Assembly: GCF_002286775.1 (NCBI RefSeq) | Contig: NZ_NSGJ01000009.1 | Span: 1-64,000, forward strand | Source of the DNA: Myroides sp. N17-2 | GTDB taxonomy: Bacteria > Bacteroidota > Bacteroidia > Flavobacteriales > Flavobacteriaceae | Direction of reading: 5' to 3' | Length of the DNA: 64,000 bases | Shown: one piece after another, positions 15,720 to 24,311 of the stretch | Position numbering within the stretch: position 1 is the stretch's first letter | How the letters are laid out: every line of letters starts with the position of its first letter | Made by a program: the position numbers and the translations under genes | The notes under the pieces: generated by a model | Database searches by the model: none | What the model was told of the DNA's origin: nothing | Seen by the model: only the letters and a program-made list of their open reading frames with translations

Positions 15720-17356
15720 CGCATTACAATTATTGTTGTTGCAAATATAGTAATCACGACTACAATAATCAACTCAAAACAAACAAATATTACACAATAA
15801 TTCACTAATAATTAATATTCAGACACTTACATTGATTATATAAAGTTTAAATAAAATATACTTTAAGTCAATTAAAAAAATACCAATTACAAAACAATAA
15901 TCAGAAACACACCTATAAATAAGTAAATACCACATAGCACAATCACCTAAAAAAGACTGCCATTATGACAAAAAACAAACCTAGCTCATCTGTCCTATTT
16001 ATGACACCACAAATAACACCTCTTTAAAGACACATCTCAAATAACTTAAAGTAAGACTTTATATAATCTACTTAACTAAAACACAATTCTCTTGTCGAAA
16101 CACCTTGTATCCTCCCCTAAAAACAACACCTATTACTACCACTTCCTCATTCGCAATTCTATAAAACATTCCTATACCACACTTCATACCTTCGTATATC
16201 TCACTCCCATTCATTCCCCTACTCCTATATAATAGTACATATAAAACAACATACAATCCAATCAAAACACCCTGACAAAAAACCAAATAACCAATACTTA
16301 AAATACACTCAAAAGACATTAAAAAACTAGACACAAATAGTCTTTTTTACACAGAATAAAAATCACACGCTTCTCTTAAAAACACAACCTCAAAAACTAC
16401 CACACCTAATAATCCTCCACATAAGACTGACCAAATCAACCAAACAAAATCAGATCTACCACACTCAAAACTCATTTCAGCCAACACAAAACATCAACTA
16501 TCAAATTAAATGACATAACTATTAATTATAATTATTACAGTATATAAATATTCATAAAACAAAACACTTTAAACAGCCATAACGAATAACTAAGAAATAA
16601 ATCTCTACCCTACTCCATAAAAAAAGACAACAACACATCTACCACTCTTGACACAAAAGCGACTTAAATACCATTAAAGTATTTACAACAACACTATATC
16701 CACTAAAAATACAATTGTAAAAAAGACGCACAAAAAAAACACAAATAAAGAATCAATAGAAAAGAGTAGAACCACAAATATCAAGTCAAGAAGTGTCAAT
16801 AGAACAATGACTTCTTTTGACATTGAACAACAAAGAAGAACAAATACACCTCATCAAAACCACTGCAAAAAAAAGACAACACAGCAGTTCTAAAAAACAA
16901 GAAATAGTCAAATACTAAAAGTTTTGAAAAGCGAAGACCGCCAAAAATAGAAGTAAGTAAAAAAAGAAACAATATTACACTTCAATAAAAGACACAAAAT
17001 ACAGAAGGAATAAAAACAAGGTACACTACTATCTAGAGAAACAAAAACACCTTTAATATTTAATAAAAAGCGCTTTTATATTGTTTAAATAGTACTACTA
17101 ACAAAAATAACTATTTTAAAGACCTCTAATAAACTCAAATGGAATTTGATATAAAACAATTCGTATTTTTAAAATAAACATCTTAAAACACTCTTTAAAC
17201 AATCCGAATTAATGAGTTATTTTGGATTAAGCACACATATCACCTAAACCACTACTAAGATACAGCACGTGATACGTCTAAAAACACCCTAAAACAAGGC
17301 GAAAAAATATCATAAAGCACTTAAATCACATTGCAAAAACCGTAAGTTTTGGGTGA
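15720..17356. other. 1.6-kb A+C-skewed gene desert
   Basis: The plus strand is strikingly rich in A and C and poor in G and T, over about 15.9-17.05 kb, unlike the flanks. Only one weak leftward reading frame (16068-16319) is found. Other items are the 12-bp palindrome AAAAGCGCTTTT (about 17070-17081) and an imperfect stem GTCAAGAAGT/ACTTCTTTTGAC near 16785-16822. It could be a decayed segment or a long untranslated transcript. Confidence 0.55.
16068..16319 (-). CDS. Doubtful small protein, membrane segment plus ParE-like tail
   Basis: 83 aa from the ATG at 16319 (a GTG lies further up at 16334). The first 35 residues are hydrophobic (ILSIGYLVFCQGVLIGLYVVLYVLLY). The rest (MKCGIGMFYRIANEEVVVIGVVFRGG) resembles the last strands of ParE/RelE-type proteins. 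There is no antitoxin gene beside it. The minus strand here is G+T-rich throughout, which produces Val/Gly-rich frames by chance, so this may be no gene. Confidence 0.22.
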   Translation of the reverse strand: MSFECILSIGYLVFCQGVLIGLYVVLYVLLYRSRGMNGSEIYEGMKCGIGMFYRIANEEVVVIGVVFRGGYKVFRQENCVLVK

Positions 17357-17650
17357 TTATCTCTTGCTATAAAACCTATTAATTGCCCAAAAAGTAAGAT
17401 GAGTAAGCACTACTAATCCCCCTGCTGATATCCCAAAAAAGAAGTACGGTTCAGGGGCATCCATATAGTATCCAGGCTCTCTTTCTATACACACTTTACT
17501 GATAAAATAATTAGGTAAATACTCCACACATATCACTAGTAACAGTACCAACAACACATATCTCCACCCCTTAATCCCCATCTTATAAAAGAAGATATAC
17601 CCCATAATTTGGATGATTAAAACAAGGATTAAACTTATAACAGGCGTCAT
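17357..17650 (-). CDS. Small three-helix membrane protein
   Basis: 97 aa. Hydrophobic segments at about 4-22, 29-48 and 68-90, separated by a polar loop CIEREPGYYMDAPEPY. Unknown family. It stands alone downstream of an esterase gene on the same strand, with that gene's terminator in between, so it has its own transcription. Confidence 0.6.
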   Translation of the reverse strand: MTPVISLILVLIIQIMGYIFFYKMGIKGWRYVLLVLLLVICVEYLPNYFISKVCIEREPGYYMDAPEPYFFFGISAGGLVVLTHLTFWAINRFYSKR

Positions 17651-17723
17651 ATTACAATCATTTATACGTACAAAAATACGACAATTAACATCATAATTAA
17701 CTCCCTAAAATCATTGATAGTCA

Positions 17724-17752
17724 TAAAAAAAGCTACCCATATCGAGTAGCTT
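17724..17752 (-). terminator. Terminator of esterase gene
   Basis: On the minus strand AAGCTAC (17752-17746) pairs with GTAGCTT (17736-17730), followed by seven Ts. It ends the esterase transcript. Confidence 0.85.
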
Positions 17753-17771
17753 AAGTATATTTTCATTCACC

Positions 17772-18629
17772 TTATTTAGAGAAATAAGTCTTGGTATATA
17801 TCTTTTGGAAGGCGTTATTTACCGCTTGATGTATCACTGTAGAGTGCAATTCATTAGGCAAATAATCAAAGTAAGATTTGATATTTTTGTTCTTTTGAAG
17901 CGTCTTATACAGTTGCTCACCATATTCATACATCTTCACATCCTCCTCCTTATTAGGCACCCCTACATAGACATTCACAGGCTGTTTGATCTTCGTTAAT
18001 AGAGCAGTATGCGTCTTATCTAATAACTTCTCATCACCCCACCATAGACTAGGGCTGATAATGATATAGTTCGTAAACAACTGAGGATGATATTCTAACA
18101 CATACGTAGAATAAAGCCCTGCTAGAGACTCTCCTATTATAGTTCTAGTTTCACTTCCATTATAATTCTTCTCTATATAAGGAATCAATTCAGATGATAA
18201 GAATGTCGTATAAGCCTCAGCTCTTCCATACTCAGGGAACATATCTTTCTTAAAGCCTGCTTTCTCCACAAAGTCAAGATTATCAACAGCAAAGGTCATA
18301 TCCTTTCTGCGATTAATCGTCTCTATACCAACGATAATAGAGTTGGGAAAGCGCGCTATCCACGGTTGTGAATTAAAGCGTACTAACCCTGCTAGATGCA
18401 CGAAGTCTTCCTCTACTCCTCCATCTAAGATGTAGACTACAGGGTACTTAATCGTGTCATTAGCGCTATAATCAGGAGGTAATACTACATTAATAATTCT
18501 ATTTTCGCTTAATACAGTAGAGTATAATTCATCCGTTGTACCTAGTACAAGTGGCTTGCTTTTAGTCTGACTTATACCTGATATACCAAGTAATAACACT
18601 GTCGTTACTAATAACGTTTTTATATTCAT
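17772..18629 (-). CDS. Secreted alpha/beta-hydrolase (Fes/IroE-like esterase)
   Basis: 285 aa. Signal peptide about 1-20. Putative-esterase fold: KYPVVYILDGG (61-71), nucleophile elbow GESLAG (166-171, Ser168), and a late His in NELHSTVIHQ as the acid-base residue. Relatives include the periplasmic siderophore esterase IroE, esterase D and antigen-85-like enzymes. A role in hydrolysing a siderophore or acyl ester in the periplasm is plausible, and two TonB receptors are in the window. No direct operon link supports it. Confidence 0.8.
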   Translation of the reverse strand: MNIKTLLVTTVLLLGISGISQTKSKPLVLGTTDELYSTVLSENRIINVVLPPDYSANDTIKYPVVYILDGGVEEDFVHLAGLVRFNSQPWIARFPNSIIVGIETINRRKDMTFAVDNLDFVEKAGFKKDMFPEYGRAEAYTTFLSSELIPYIEKNYNGSETRTIIGESLAGLYSTYVLEYHPQLFTNYIIISPSLWWGDEKLLDKTHTALLTKIKQPVNVYVGVPNKEEDVKMYEYGEQLYKTLQKNKNIKSYFDYLPNELHSTVIHQAVNNAFQKIYTKTYFSK

Positions 18630-18801
18630 AAGGATTGTTTTGGTTAGTTTATTGCCTCCAAAGATAGAAAAATCATTAAGCTACCAACGTTTTTTTACAC
18701 CAAAACACCTTAAAAACAGTATACCAATAGCAAGATACCTTAGGCATTATTACTCTATTTGTATTATTAGAGCATCTATTGGTATGATTAGGACAATACC
18801 T

Positions 18802-19353
18802 TTATTCTCGTGATGTATTAAACCTCTCCTCAAATGAGACATAGGTATCTTTATACACAGCAGCTCGATGATACTTTTTTATTGTTTCAAATATCTCTTC
18901 ATTGTTACCTATAATTTCAGCAAGAGGTATTCTGTACTCCTCTACGTCACCAAATATCTTTCTATTCCATATATCATAGAGCTTATTCCTCTGTTTATGG
19001 TAAGTAGTAGCATCCTTTAACTTGATATAAATATAGTTTCCGGTTCTCACTGATGAATAAAACACTACATCTTTAATATCCAACCATTTAAATCTGATAT
19101 TATTCTTATAATCAATAAAATATTCTTCTGTCAGCTCTATAATCGGTGTCCTTTTAAACAAACATTTGAGATACCTCAATTCATCTCTTAAATGATTTTG
19201 TCCTAAATACATATAAGCTAATAGAGGAAAACCAACAATCAACATCGCTTTAGTATAATATACCATAAACAATATTCCCCCTATATATAGGAGAGTTATA
19301 AAACATATTATTGGTTGATAAATAGGGACAGTACACTTATATTGCTGATTCAT
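18802..19353 (-). CDS. Membrane protein with PH-like domain (STM3941-type)
   Basis: 183 aa from the ATG at 19353; the longer frame starts with TTG. Two adjacent membrane helices (about 12-55) are followed by a soluble domain beginning PIIELTEEYFIDYKNNIRFKWLDIKDVVFYSS, the pattern of bacterial PH-like (STM3941) proteins. Role unknown. It is bounded by a long repeat tract upstream. Confidence 0.6.
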   Translation of the reverse strand: MNQQYKCTVPIYQPIICFITLLYIGGILFMVYYTKAMLIVGFPLLAYMYLGQNHLRDELRYLKCLFKRTPIIELTEEYFIDYKNNIRFKWLDIKDVVFYSSVRTGNYIYIKLKDATTYHKQRNKLYDIWNRKIFGDVEEYRIPLAEIIGNNEEIFETIKKYHRAAVYKDTYVSFEERFNTSRE

Positions 19354-19397
19354 AACACTAAAATACAAAAAAGACAACTAAACTTTCTAAAGAAAAT

Positions 19398-20633
19398 CCA
19401 CTTACGAAGTGATAAAGTGAAGTGAACTCTTAAACCATCCTAGACTTGCGAAGCGTCTCTACCTTATATTGATTGTGGATATACACGGCACGGATTACTC
19501 TGCCAACACGCCGCCTGTCCCATTCACTAAAACTGTCCACAGGACACTTTTTAAACGCTCTGTTCTGCGCTAGCGCAAGGATTGTGGTTACGTTGTGGAT
19601 GTATAGGGCGTGATATAGCCTTACGAAGTGATAAAGTGAAGTATACTCTTAAATCATCCTAGACTTGCGAAGCGCTTAACGGCCTTAATGGAAAAGCGAG
19701 CGTCAATAGGTGCTAATTCCGCAGAACAAAATTCTGTTTGAGCGCCAGCGAGTTAATTTTGTTCAGGAATTTGTGCCGTAATTGACCGCTTTGGAGTTAA
19801 AGCCTTGATTTTTTTGTTTACTTTTTTCATCAAGGAAAAAAGTAAAAGAAGAAACCGCGTAGCGAAAAGAGCGCAGAGATTGTGGTTACGTTGTGGATGT
19901 TGATTGTGTATTATATTCATAGTGTGACACGCAAGATATTGCGTCTCTACCTTATATTGATTGTGGATATACACGGCACGGATTACTCTGCCAACACACC
20001 GCCTGTCCCATTCACTAAAACTGTCCACAGGACACTTTTTAAACGCTCTGTCCTGCGCCAGCGCAAGGATTATGGTTACGTTGTGGATGTTGATTGTCTG
20101 CCGATAGGGCGTGATATAGCCTTACGAAGTGATAAAGTGAAGTATACTCTTAAACCATCCTAGACTTGCGAAGCGTCTGCACCTTATGTTGATTGTGTGC
20201 CGATAGGGCGTGATATAGCCTTACGAAGTGATAAAGTGAAGTATACTCTTAAATCATCCTAGACTTGCGAAGCGCTTAACGGCCTTAATAGGGTCGAGCG
20301 TTAATAAAACATCTAGTAGATGTTTTTAGCGAAGAAGCCAGGTGTTGCGTAGGCAGGAGCGTCAATAGGTGCTAATTCCGCAGAACAAAATTCTGTTTGA
20401 GCGCCAGCGAGTTAATTTTGTTCAGGAATTTGTGCCGTAATTGACCGCTTTGGAGTTAAAGCCTTGATTTTTTTGTTTACTTTTTTCATCAAGGAAAAAA
20501 GTAAAAGAAGAAACCGCGTAGCGAAAAGAGCGCAAGGATTGTGGTTACGTTGTGGATGTTGATTGTCTACCGATAGGGCGTAATATAGCCTTATAAAGTA
20601 ATAAAGTGAAGTGAACTCATAGATCCAAATAAG
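19398..20633. repeat. 1.2-kb block of dispersed intergenic repeats
   Basis: Two kinds of unit alternate. Unit A (19402-19600 and 19935-20090) carries the hairpin CTGTCC/GGACA between CATTCACTAAA and TTTTTAAACGCTCTG. Unit B (19620-19878 and 20220-20565) begins TTACGAAGTGATAAAGTGAA and holds two foldbacks: GAACAAAATT...AATTTTGTTC, and TTTACTTTTTTC/GAAAAAAGTAAA. Copy B2 has an extra 65-bp piece with AAAACATCTAGTAGATGTTT. Further B copies are at 31.69 and 40.12 kb. Frames crossing this DNA on both strands are spurious. Confidence 0.85.
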
Positions 20634-21134
20634 CTATTTTACATCCTTTGCACAACTATAAAACGTCTCCTTCTCTGTAATAGATCGGTAGTAAAACGTT
20701 CCTATATCAAGCCCTGTATCTTTAAATAAAGCAGTGATATCCACTTCTTTTTCTCCACGATAGAACGCATCTGAGTCTACATATCCCACAGTAGCTGTAT
20801 TCAAATTAAGAATAATCAAGTCCTCGTGAAGCCCTGTACCTATGATATAATATCCTTGTTTATAGATCTCTCTATTGTGTTTTTTGTAATTTTCTTTGTG
20901 TAAATGGACTACTTGATGAAAGCTATTAGATCCAAAACGCCATCCAGCAGTATAAGAGTGATTGATAAGGAAAGTCCCTATTTCTTCTCCGAAATTGCGT
21001 ATAAAGTTACCCTGTGCGGTCTTAGTCAACTGCCATTTCTCTATCGTCCACTCTTGACTTAATAACTCTACTGCCTTATCAAAAAGCGCTGTATTTACCT
21101 TATTTATTTGTTCCATATCACATTTCTTATACAT
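20634..21134 (-). CDS. SMI1/KNR4 (SUKH)-like protein
   Basis: 166 aa from the ATG at 21134, or 160 from the ATG at 21116 (MEQINK). The second half, GYYIIGTGLHEDLIILNLNTATVGYVDSDAFYR, has the glycine-hydrophobic pattern of SUKH-superfamily proteins, many of which are immunity proteins. No toxin gene is adjacent. A partial MITE-like element abuts its 5' end, and a repeat block abuts its 3' end. Confidence 0.5.
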   Translation of the reverse strand: MYKKCDMEQINKVNTALFDKAVELLSQEWTIEKWQLTKTAQGNFIRNFGEEIGTFLINHSYTAGWRFGSNSFHQVVHLHKENYKKHNREIYKQGYYIIGTGLHEDLIILNLNTATVGYVDSDAFYRGEKEVDITALFKDTGLDIGTFYYRSITEKETFYSCAKDVK

Positions 21135-21198
21135 TATTCAGACCTACTTTGTATAATTACTTTTCGTTTATATCTCTATTACTCATTCTTGGTTTAAC
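21133..21198. mobile_element. Partial MITE-like element (right half)
   Basis: TTATTCAGACCTACTTTG, then TATAATTACTTTTCG and a terminal TTGGTTTAAC match the right half of the elements at 59252-59409 and 58231-58386. The left half and its terminal repeat are missing. Confidence 0.6.
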
Positions 21199-21346
21199 AA
21201 GTAATACAGGTACAAAATTAGGACATTCTAACTAGTAATGGATACTTCCTCTTTAAAATACTTCTCAATCTTCTTATCAGAACGTTAATAACGCTATAAA
21301 CACAATGATTTCAATACTTCACGAGAATCAGAAAGGTTTATTAATC

Positions 21347-21354
21347 TATATTTG
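21347..21354 (+). promoter_or_regulatory. Candidate -7 element for TonB receptor
   Basis: TATATTTG fits TAnnTTTG, 29 bp before the receptor start at 21384. The -33 region is not convincing, consistent with a regulated promoter. Confidence 0.4.
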
Positions 21355-21383
21355 CCCCGCAAAACAACACTTACACTTTAATA

Positions 21384-23510
21384 ATGAAATACCAGTTTTT
21401 AACTGTATTATTAGGCTATTCGACTATAGCTCTAGCGCAACAGAATGATTCTATAGCCAATCAAAGAATCAATGAAGTAGTCATCACAACTACTCAACCA
21501 AACAAGGGGTTCACTTCTAAAATGCCACTCACCTACTTAGAAACACCTCAATCGTATGATGTGATCAGCCATCGCATCATCAAAGACCAAATGTCTACTA
21601 ATATAAAGGATGTCCTACAGAACGCAACAGGGCTAGTAAGACTAATAGAGTCTACCGGAATGGGAGTTACAGGTGGAGAGTACTATACGATGAGAGGCTT
21701 CGCCTTCCAACCCAATCTATTAAATGGAATGCCTAGCTATAGTAATGGTATGCTAGACATCGCTAATATAGAGCAAGTAGAGGTAGTTAAAGGGCCCAAT
21801 GGTACCCTGTATGGAGGTAGTGTAGTCTCTTATGGAGGATTAATCAACGTGATTACAAAGAAGCCTTATGATACTTTCGGGGGGAATATCACTTATACAG
21901 GTGGTAGTAATAACCTAAATAGAATAGCTGTAGATATTAATACACCTGTCTCTAAAGACCTATTGTTTCGTCTGAATACAGCCTATCATAAACAGCATTC
22001 TTTTCAAGATGCGGGCTTTAACGAATCACTATTTGTCGCGCCATCTATACAGTATAACATCAGCAAAAAGGTCAAACTATTCGTTGACTTCCAGTATAAA
22101 GCTTCTGAAATGGCGGTAGCTCCTATGCTATACTTAGATAGAAACAATCCACTGACCTTTGATTCTATTGATATTTTTAAAGCAAATTATAAGAACTCGT
22201 ATACGAGTAATGACTTGACAGTAAAGAATCCAACGCTTACTGCACAAGCTAGATTAGAATATCAAATCACTGACAATTGGACTTCTAATACGATTATCAG
22301 CAGAAATAACACTCGTAGCCGTGGATATGACCAACTCCTAGATGACTTATCTAACGGAAGCGACTTCGAGCGTTATATCTCAAAGTTAGACTCTAAAACT
22401 AATATAACGAGCATCCAAAACAACATAACAGGAAAGTTTAAACTAGGGAATTTTGACAATACTCTTCTAGTTGGATTAGACTATATGTCTAAGGAGTTCT
22501 CAAGTATCGACAGTGATTATGTAAATCACGGTATCGTCTCTTTAGCACACCAAACTGATAGTGGTGACCTATCTAAATCAGCTGTAGACCAAGCGTTAAT
22601 GAACGTTGAAAGCGCACATAACACCGCCAAAACAGAGACTTTCAGTTCATACCTATCTAATGTAACGAACTTCCTACCTAACCTGTCTCTAATGGCGAGT
22701 ATTAGAGTAGATCATTTAAAGGGAAGTACCTCTGCTGTTAGTGATAAGGGAACTAATCAAACTAACTTCTCTCCTAAGTTTGGTATCGTATATCAACCTA
22801 TACAAGATAAACTAGCGGTATTTGCTAACTACTTGAATGGCTTTGTATTCCTTGATCCTGCTATCGTATCTGATCCTGATGGAACCAATAAAACGATCAA
22901 ACCTTTTGATCCTGAACAAGCAAATCAATTCGAAATAGGTACAAAAGCAAGTTTATTAAACGGCGCTTTAACAGCTTCTATTAGCTACTACCACATTAAA
23001 GTATCTAATAAGTTAATGTCTGATCTGAATACAATGAATGGTTTTTCTCAAGGAGGAAAAGTCAAAAGTGAAGGGATAGAATTAACCCTATCAGGAAGCC
23101 CTCTTAAGGGATGGAATGTAATGACAGGGTTTAGTCATAACTATAATAAGGTAACCAAATCTAAACCAGAAGACGGCAATTTAGGTACACGCCCTGAGGA
23201 AGCAGGACCAGCGAACACCTTCAACTTTTGGACAAACTACAAGTTCCAAACAGGAGCGTTAAAAGACCTAAACATTGGCTTTGGAGTCTACTCATTAAGT
23301 GAAAACAGAGTAATGAACCGCACAACTATAGGAGTCTTCGCAGTACCAAGTTTTACGATTTGCAATACCGTTATCTCTTATGATATAAGCAGATTCACAG
23401 CCTCTCTTAAAATAGATAACCTAGCGAACAAGAAGTACTTCTCAGGTAACTCAACTGTTACTCCTCAAGGAGAAAGAACATTTTCTTTGGCATTAAATTA
23501 TAAGCTTTAA
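21384..23510 (+). CDS. TonB-dependent siderophore receptor
   Basis: 708 aa. Signal peptide about 1-18 (ends IALAQ). Plug about 25-160 with INEVVITTTQP, DVLQNATGLVRL, YTMRGFAF and IEQVEVVKGPNGTLYG. The barrel follows, ending with the aromatic-rich TFSLALNYKL. Unlike the receptor at 2.5-5.0 kb it has no N-terminal carboxypeptidase-like domain. It imports a siderophore-type metal chelate across the outer membrane. It is single, with its own promoter candidate and terminator and no transporter genes next to it, so its ligand cannot be told. Confidence 0.9.
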   Translation: MKYQFLTVLLGYSTIALAQQNDSIANQRINEVVITTTQPNKGFTSKMPLTYLETPQSYDVISHRIIKDQMSTNIKDVLQNATGLVRLIESTGMGVTGGEYYTMRGFAFQPNLLNGMPSYSNGMLDIANIEQVEVVKGPNGTLYGGSVVSYGGLINVITKKPYDTFGGNITYTGGSNNLNRIAVDINTPVSKDLLFRLNTAYHKQHSFQDAGFNESLFVAPSIQYNISKKVKLFVDFQYKASEMAVAPMLYLDRNNPLTFDSIDIFKANYKNSYTSNDLTVKNPTLTAQARLEYQITDNWTSNTIISRNNTRSRGYDQLLDDLSNGSDFERYISKLDSKTNITSIQNNITGKFKLGNFDNTLLVGLDYMSKEFSSIDSDYVNHGIVSLAHQTDSGDLSKSAVDQALMNVESAHNTAKTETFSSYLSNVTNFLPNLSLMASIRVDHLKGSTSAVSDKGTNQTNFSPKFGIVYQPIQDKLAVFANYLNGFVFLDPAIVSDPDGTNKTIKPFDPEQANQFEIGTKASLLNGALTASISYYHIKVSNKLMSDLNTMNGFSQGGKVKSEGIELTLSGSPLKGWNVMTGFSHNYNKVTKSKPEDGNLGTRPEEAGPANTFNFWTNYKFQTGALKDLNIGFGVYSLSENRVMNRTTIGVFAVPSFTICNTVISYDISRFTASLKIDNLANKKYFSGNSTVTPQGERTFSLALNYKL

Positions 23511-23518
23511 GGGGATAG

Positions 23519-23562
23519 TTGACGGTTTACAGTTGACGGTTTACAGTTGGCGGTTTACAGTT
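23519..23562. repeat. Triplicated GTTGACGGTTTACA repeat
   Basis: Three units of about 15 bp (GTTGACGGTTTACA, with GTTGGCGG in the last). The same words occur at 31.63, 37.09 (reverse), 40.06, 47.59, 55.09 (reverse) and 63.18 kb, usually next to TTTTTAACTTGCG. Confidence 0.8.
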
Positions 23563-23614
23563 TTTGCCTACGGCATTAAAGGATGTGTGGATTACGACTT
23601 ATCAATATACCTAT

Positions 23615-23650
23615 AACAGAAAAGCCTCAATCACTTGAGGCTTTTCTGTT
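23615..23650. terminator. Bidirectional terminator
   Basis: AACAGAAAAGCCTCAA (23615-23630) and TTGAGGCTTTTCTGTT (23635-23650) pair perfectly over 16 bp around a TCAC loop. It serves the rightward receptor and the convergent leftward gene, whose stop touches it. Confidence 0.9.
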
Positions 23651-24159
23651 TATTTCTTCATTAATTCATTGACAATCTCTTCTATAGAATATTCAAAATA
23701 CTCACCTTGCTTATTCTTATTACGCATAAAGAGTTTATAGGAATAATTAGGACAGTTTAGCTTCAAAAAGGCGTCATAATACTCATCTAAGTACCACTTA
23801 AACTGCTGTTCAAAAGTAAGTACTTCTGTATTCTCAGGAACGTCAAAAACCTTAAGTATAGTCACTATCTCGATAATCTCTTCTCTACTAATATTTTTTA
23901 CTAATAAAGGATCAGGCAATGCTATTCTAAAGGATAGCACCTCCGCTCCTTCTGCTTCCCAATATTCCCATAAGTCATACACAGACATATCTTTCCCAGT
24001 CAGTTGATGTAGCTCATCCTCTACTCTTTTGTACTCTATAAAGTCTTCATCCCCATACTCATCACAGAAGTCAGTATATCCTAATACAGCTTTTAGCACT
24101 ATTGGATAACGCTCTTCTGCTACCTTCATTTGAGGAGCTATTTCACTTCTTAGACTCAT
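23650..24159 (-). CDS. Hypothetical acidic protein
   Basis: 169 aa, soluble, acidic and rich in Glu/Tyr: YTDFCDEYGDEDFIEYKRVEDELHQLTGKDMSVYDLWEYWEAEG. No signal or membrane segment. I do not recognise the family. It lies 152 bp downstream of the large helical-repeat protein on the same strand, so the two might be transcribed together. Confidence 0.6.
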   Translation of the reverse strand: MSLRSEIAPQMKVAEERYPIVLKAVLGYTDFCDEYGDEDFIEYKRVEDELHQLTGKDMSVYDLWEYWEAEGAEVLSFRIALPDPLLVKNISREEIIEIVTILKVFDVPENTEVLTFEQQFKWYLDEYYDAFLKLNCPNYSYKLFMRNKNKQGEYFEYSIEEIVNELMKK

Positions 24160-24311
24160 ATTAATTCTATATCGTGTTTTACACTATGTAGTCATTTACT
24201 GACAGAGCGTGATACAATTCATCAGATAGCACAATCCACGAACCCTCTGCCGAAGACACTAATTCCTAATTAAAAGGAGTGTAGCGCAACGAAACGACAT
24301 AGGGCATATTC

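Noticed and set aside
19753..20163. Overlapping frames of about 90 codons on both strands
   Set aside because: They lie entirely inside the unit A/B repeat block, and their copies elsewhere do not keep the frame.
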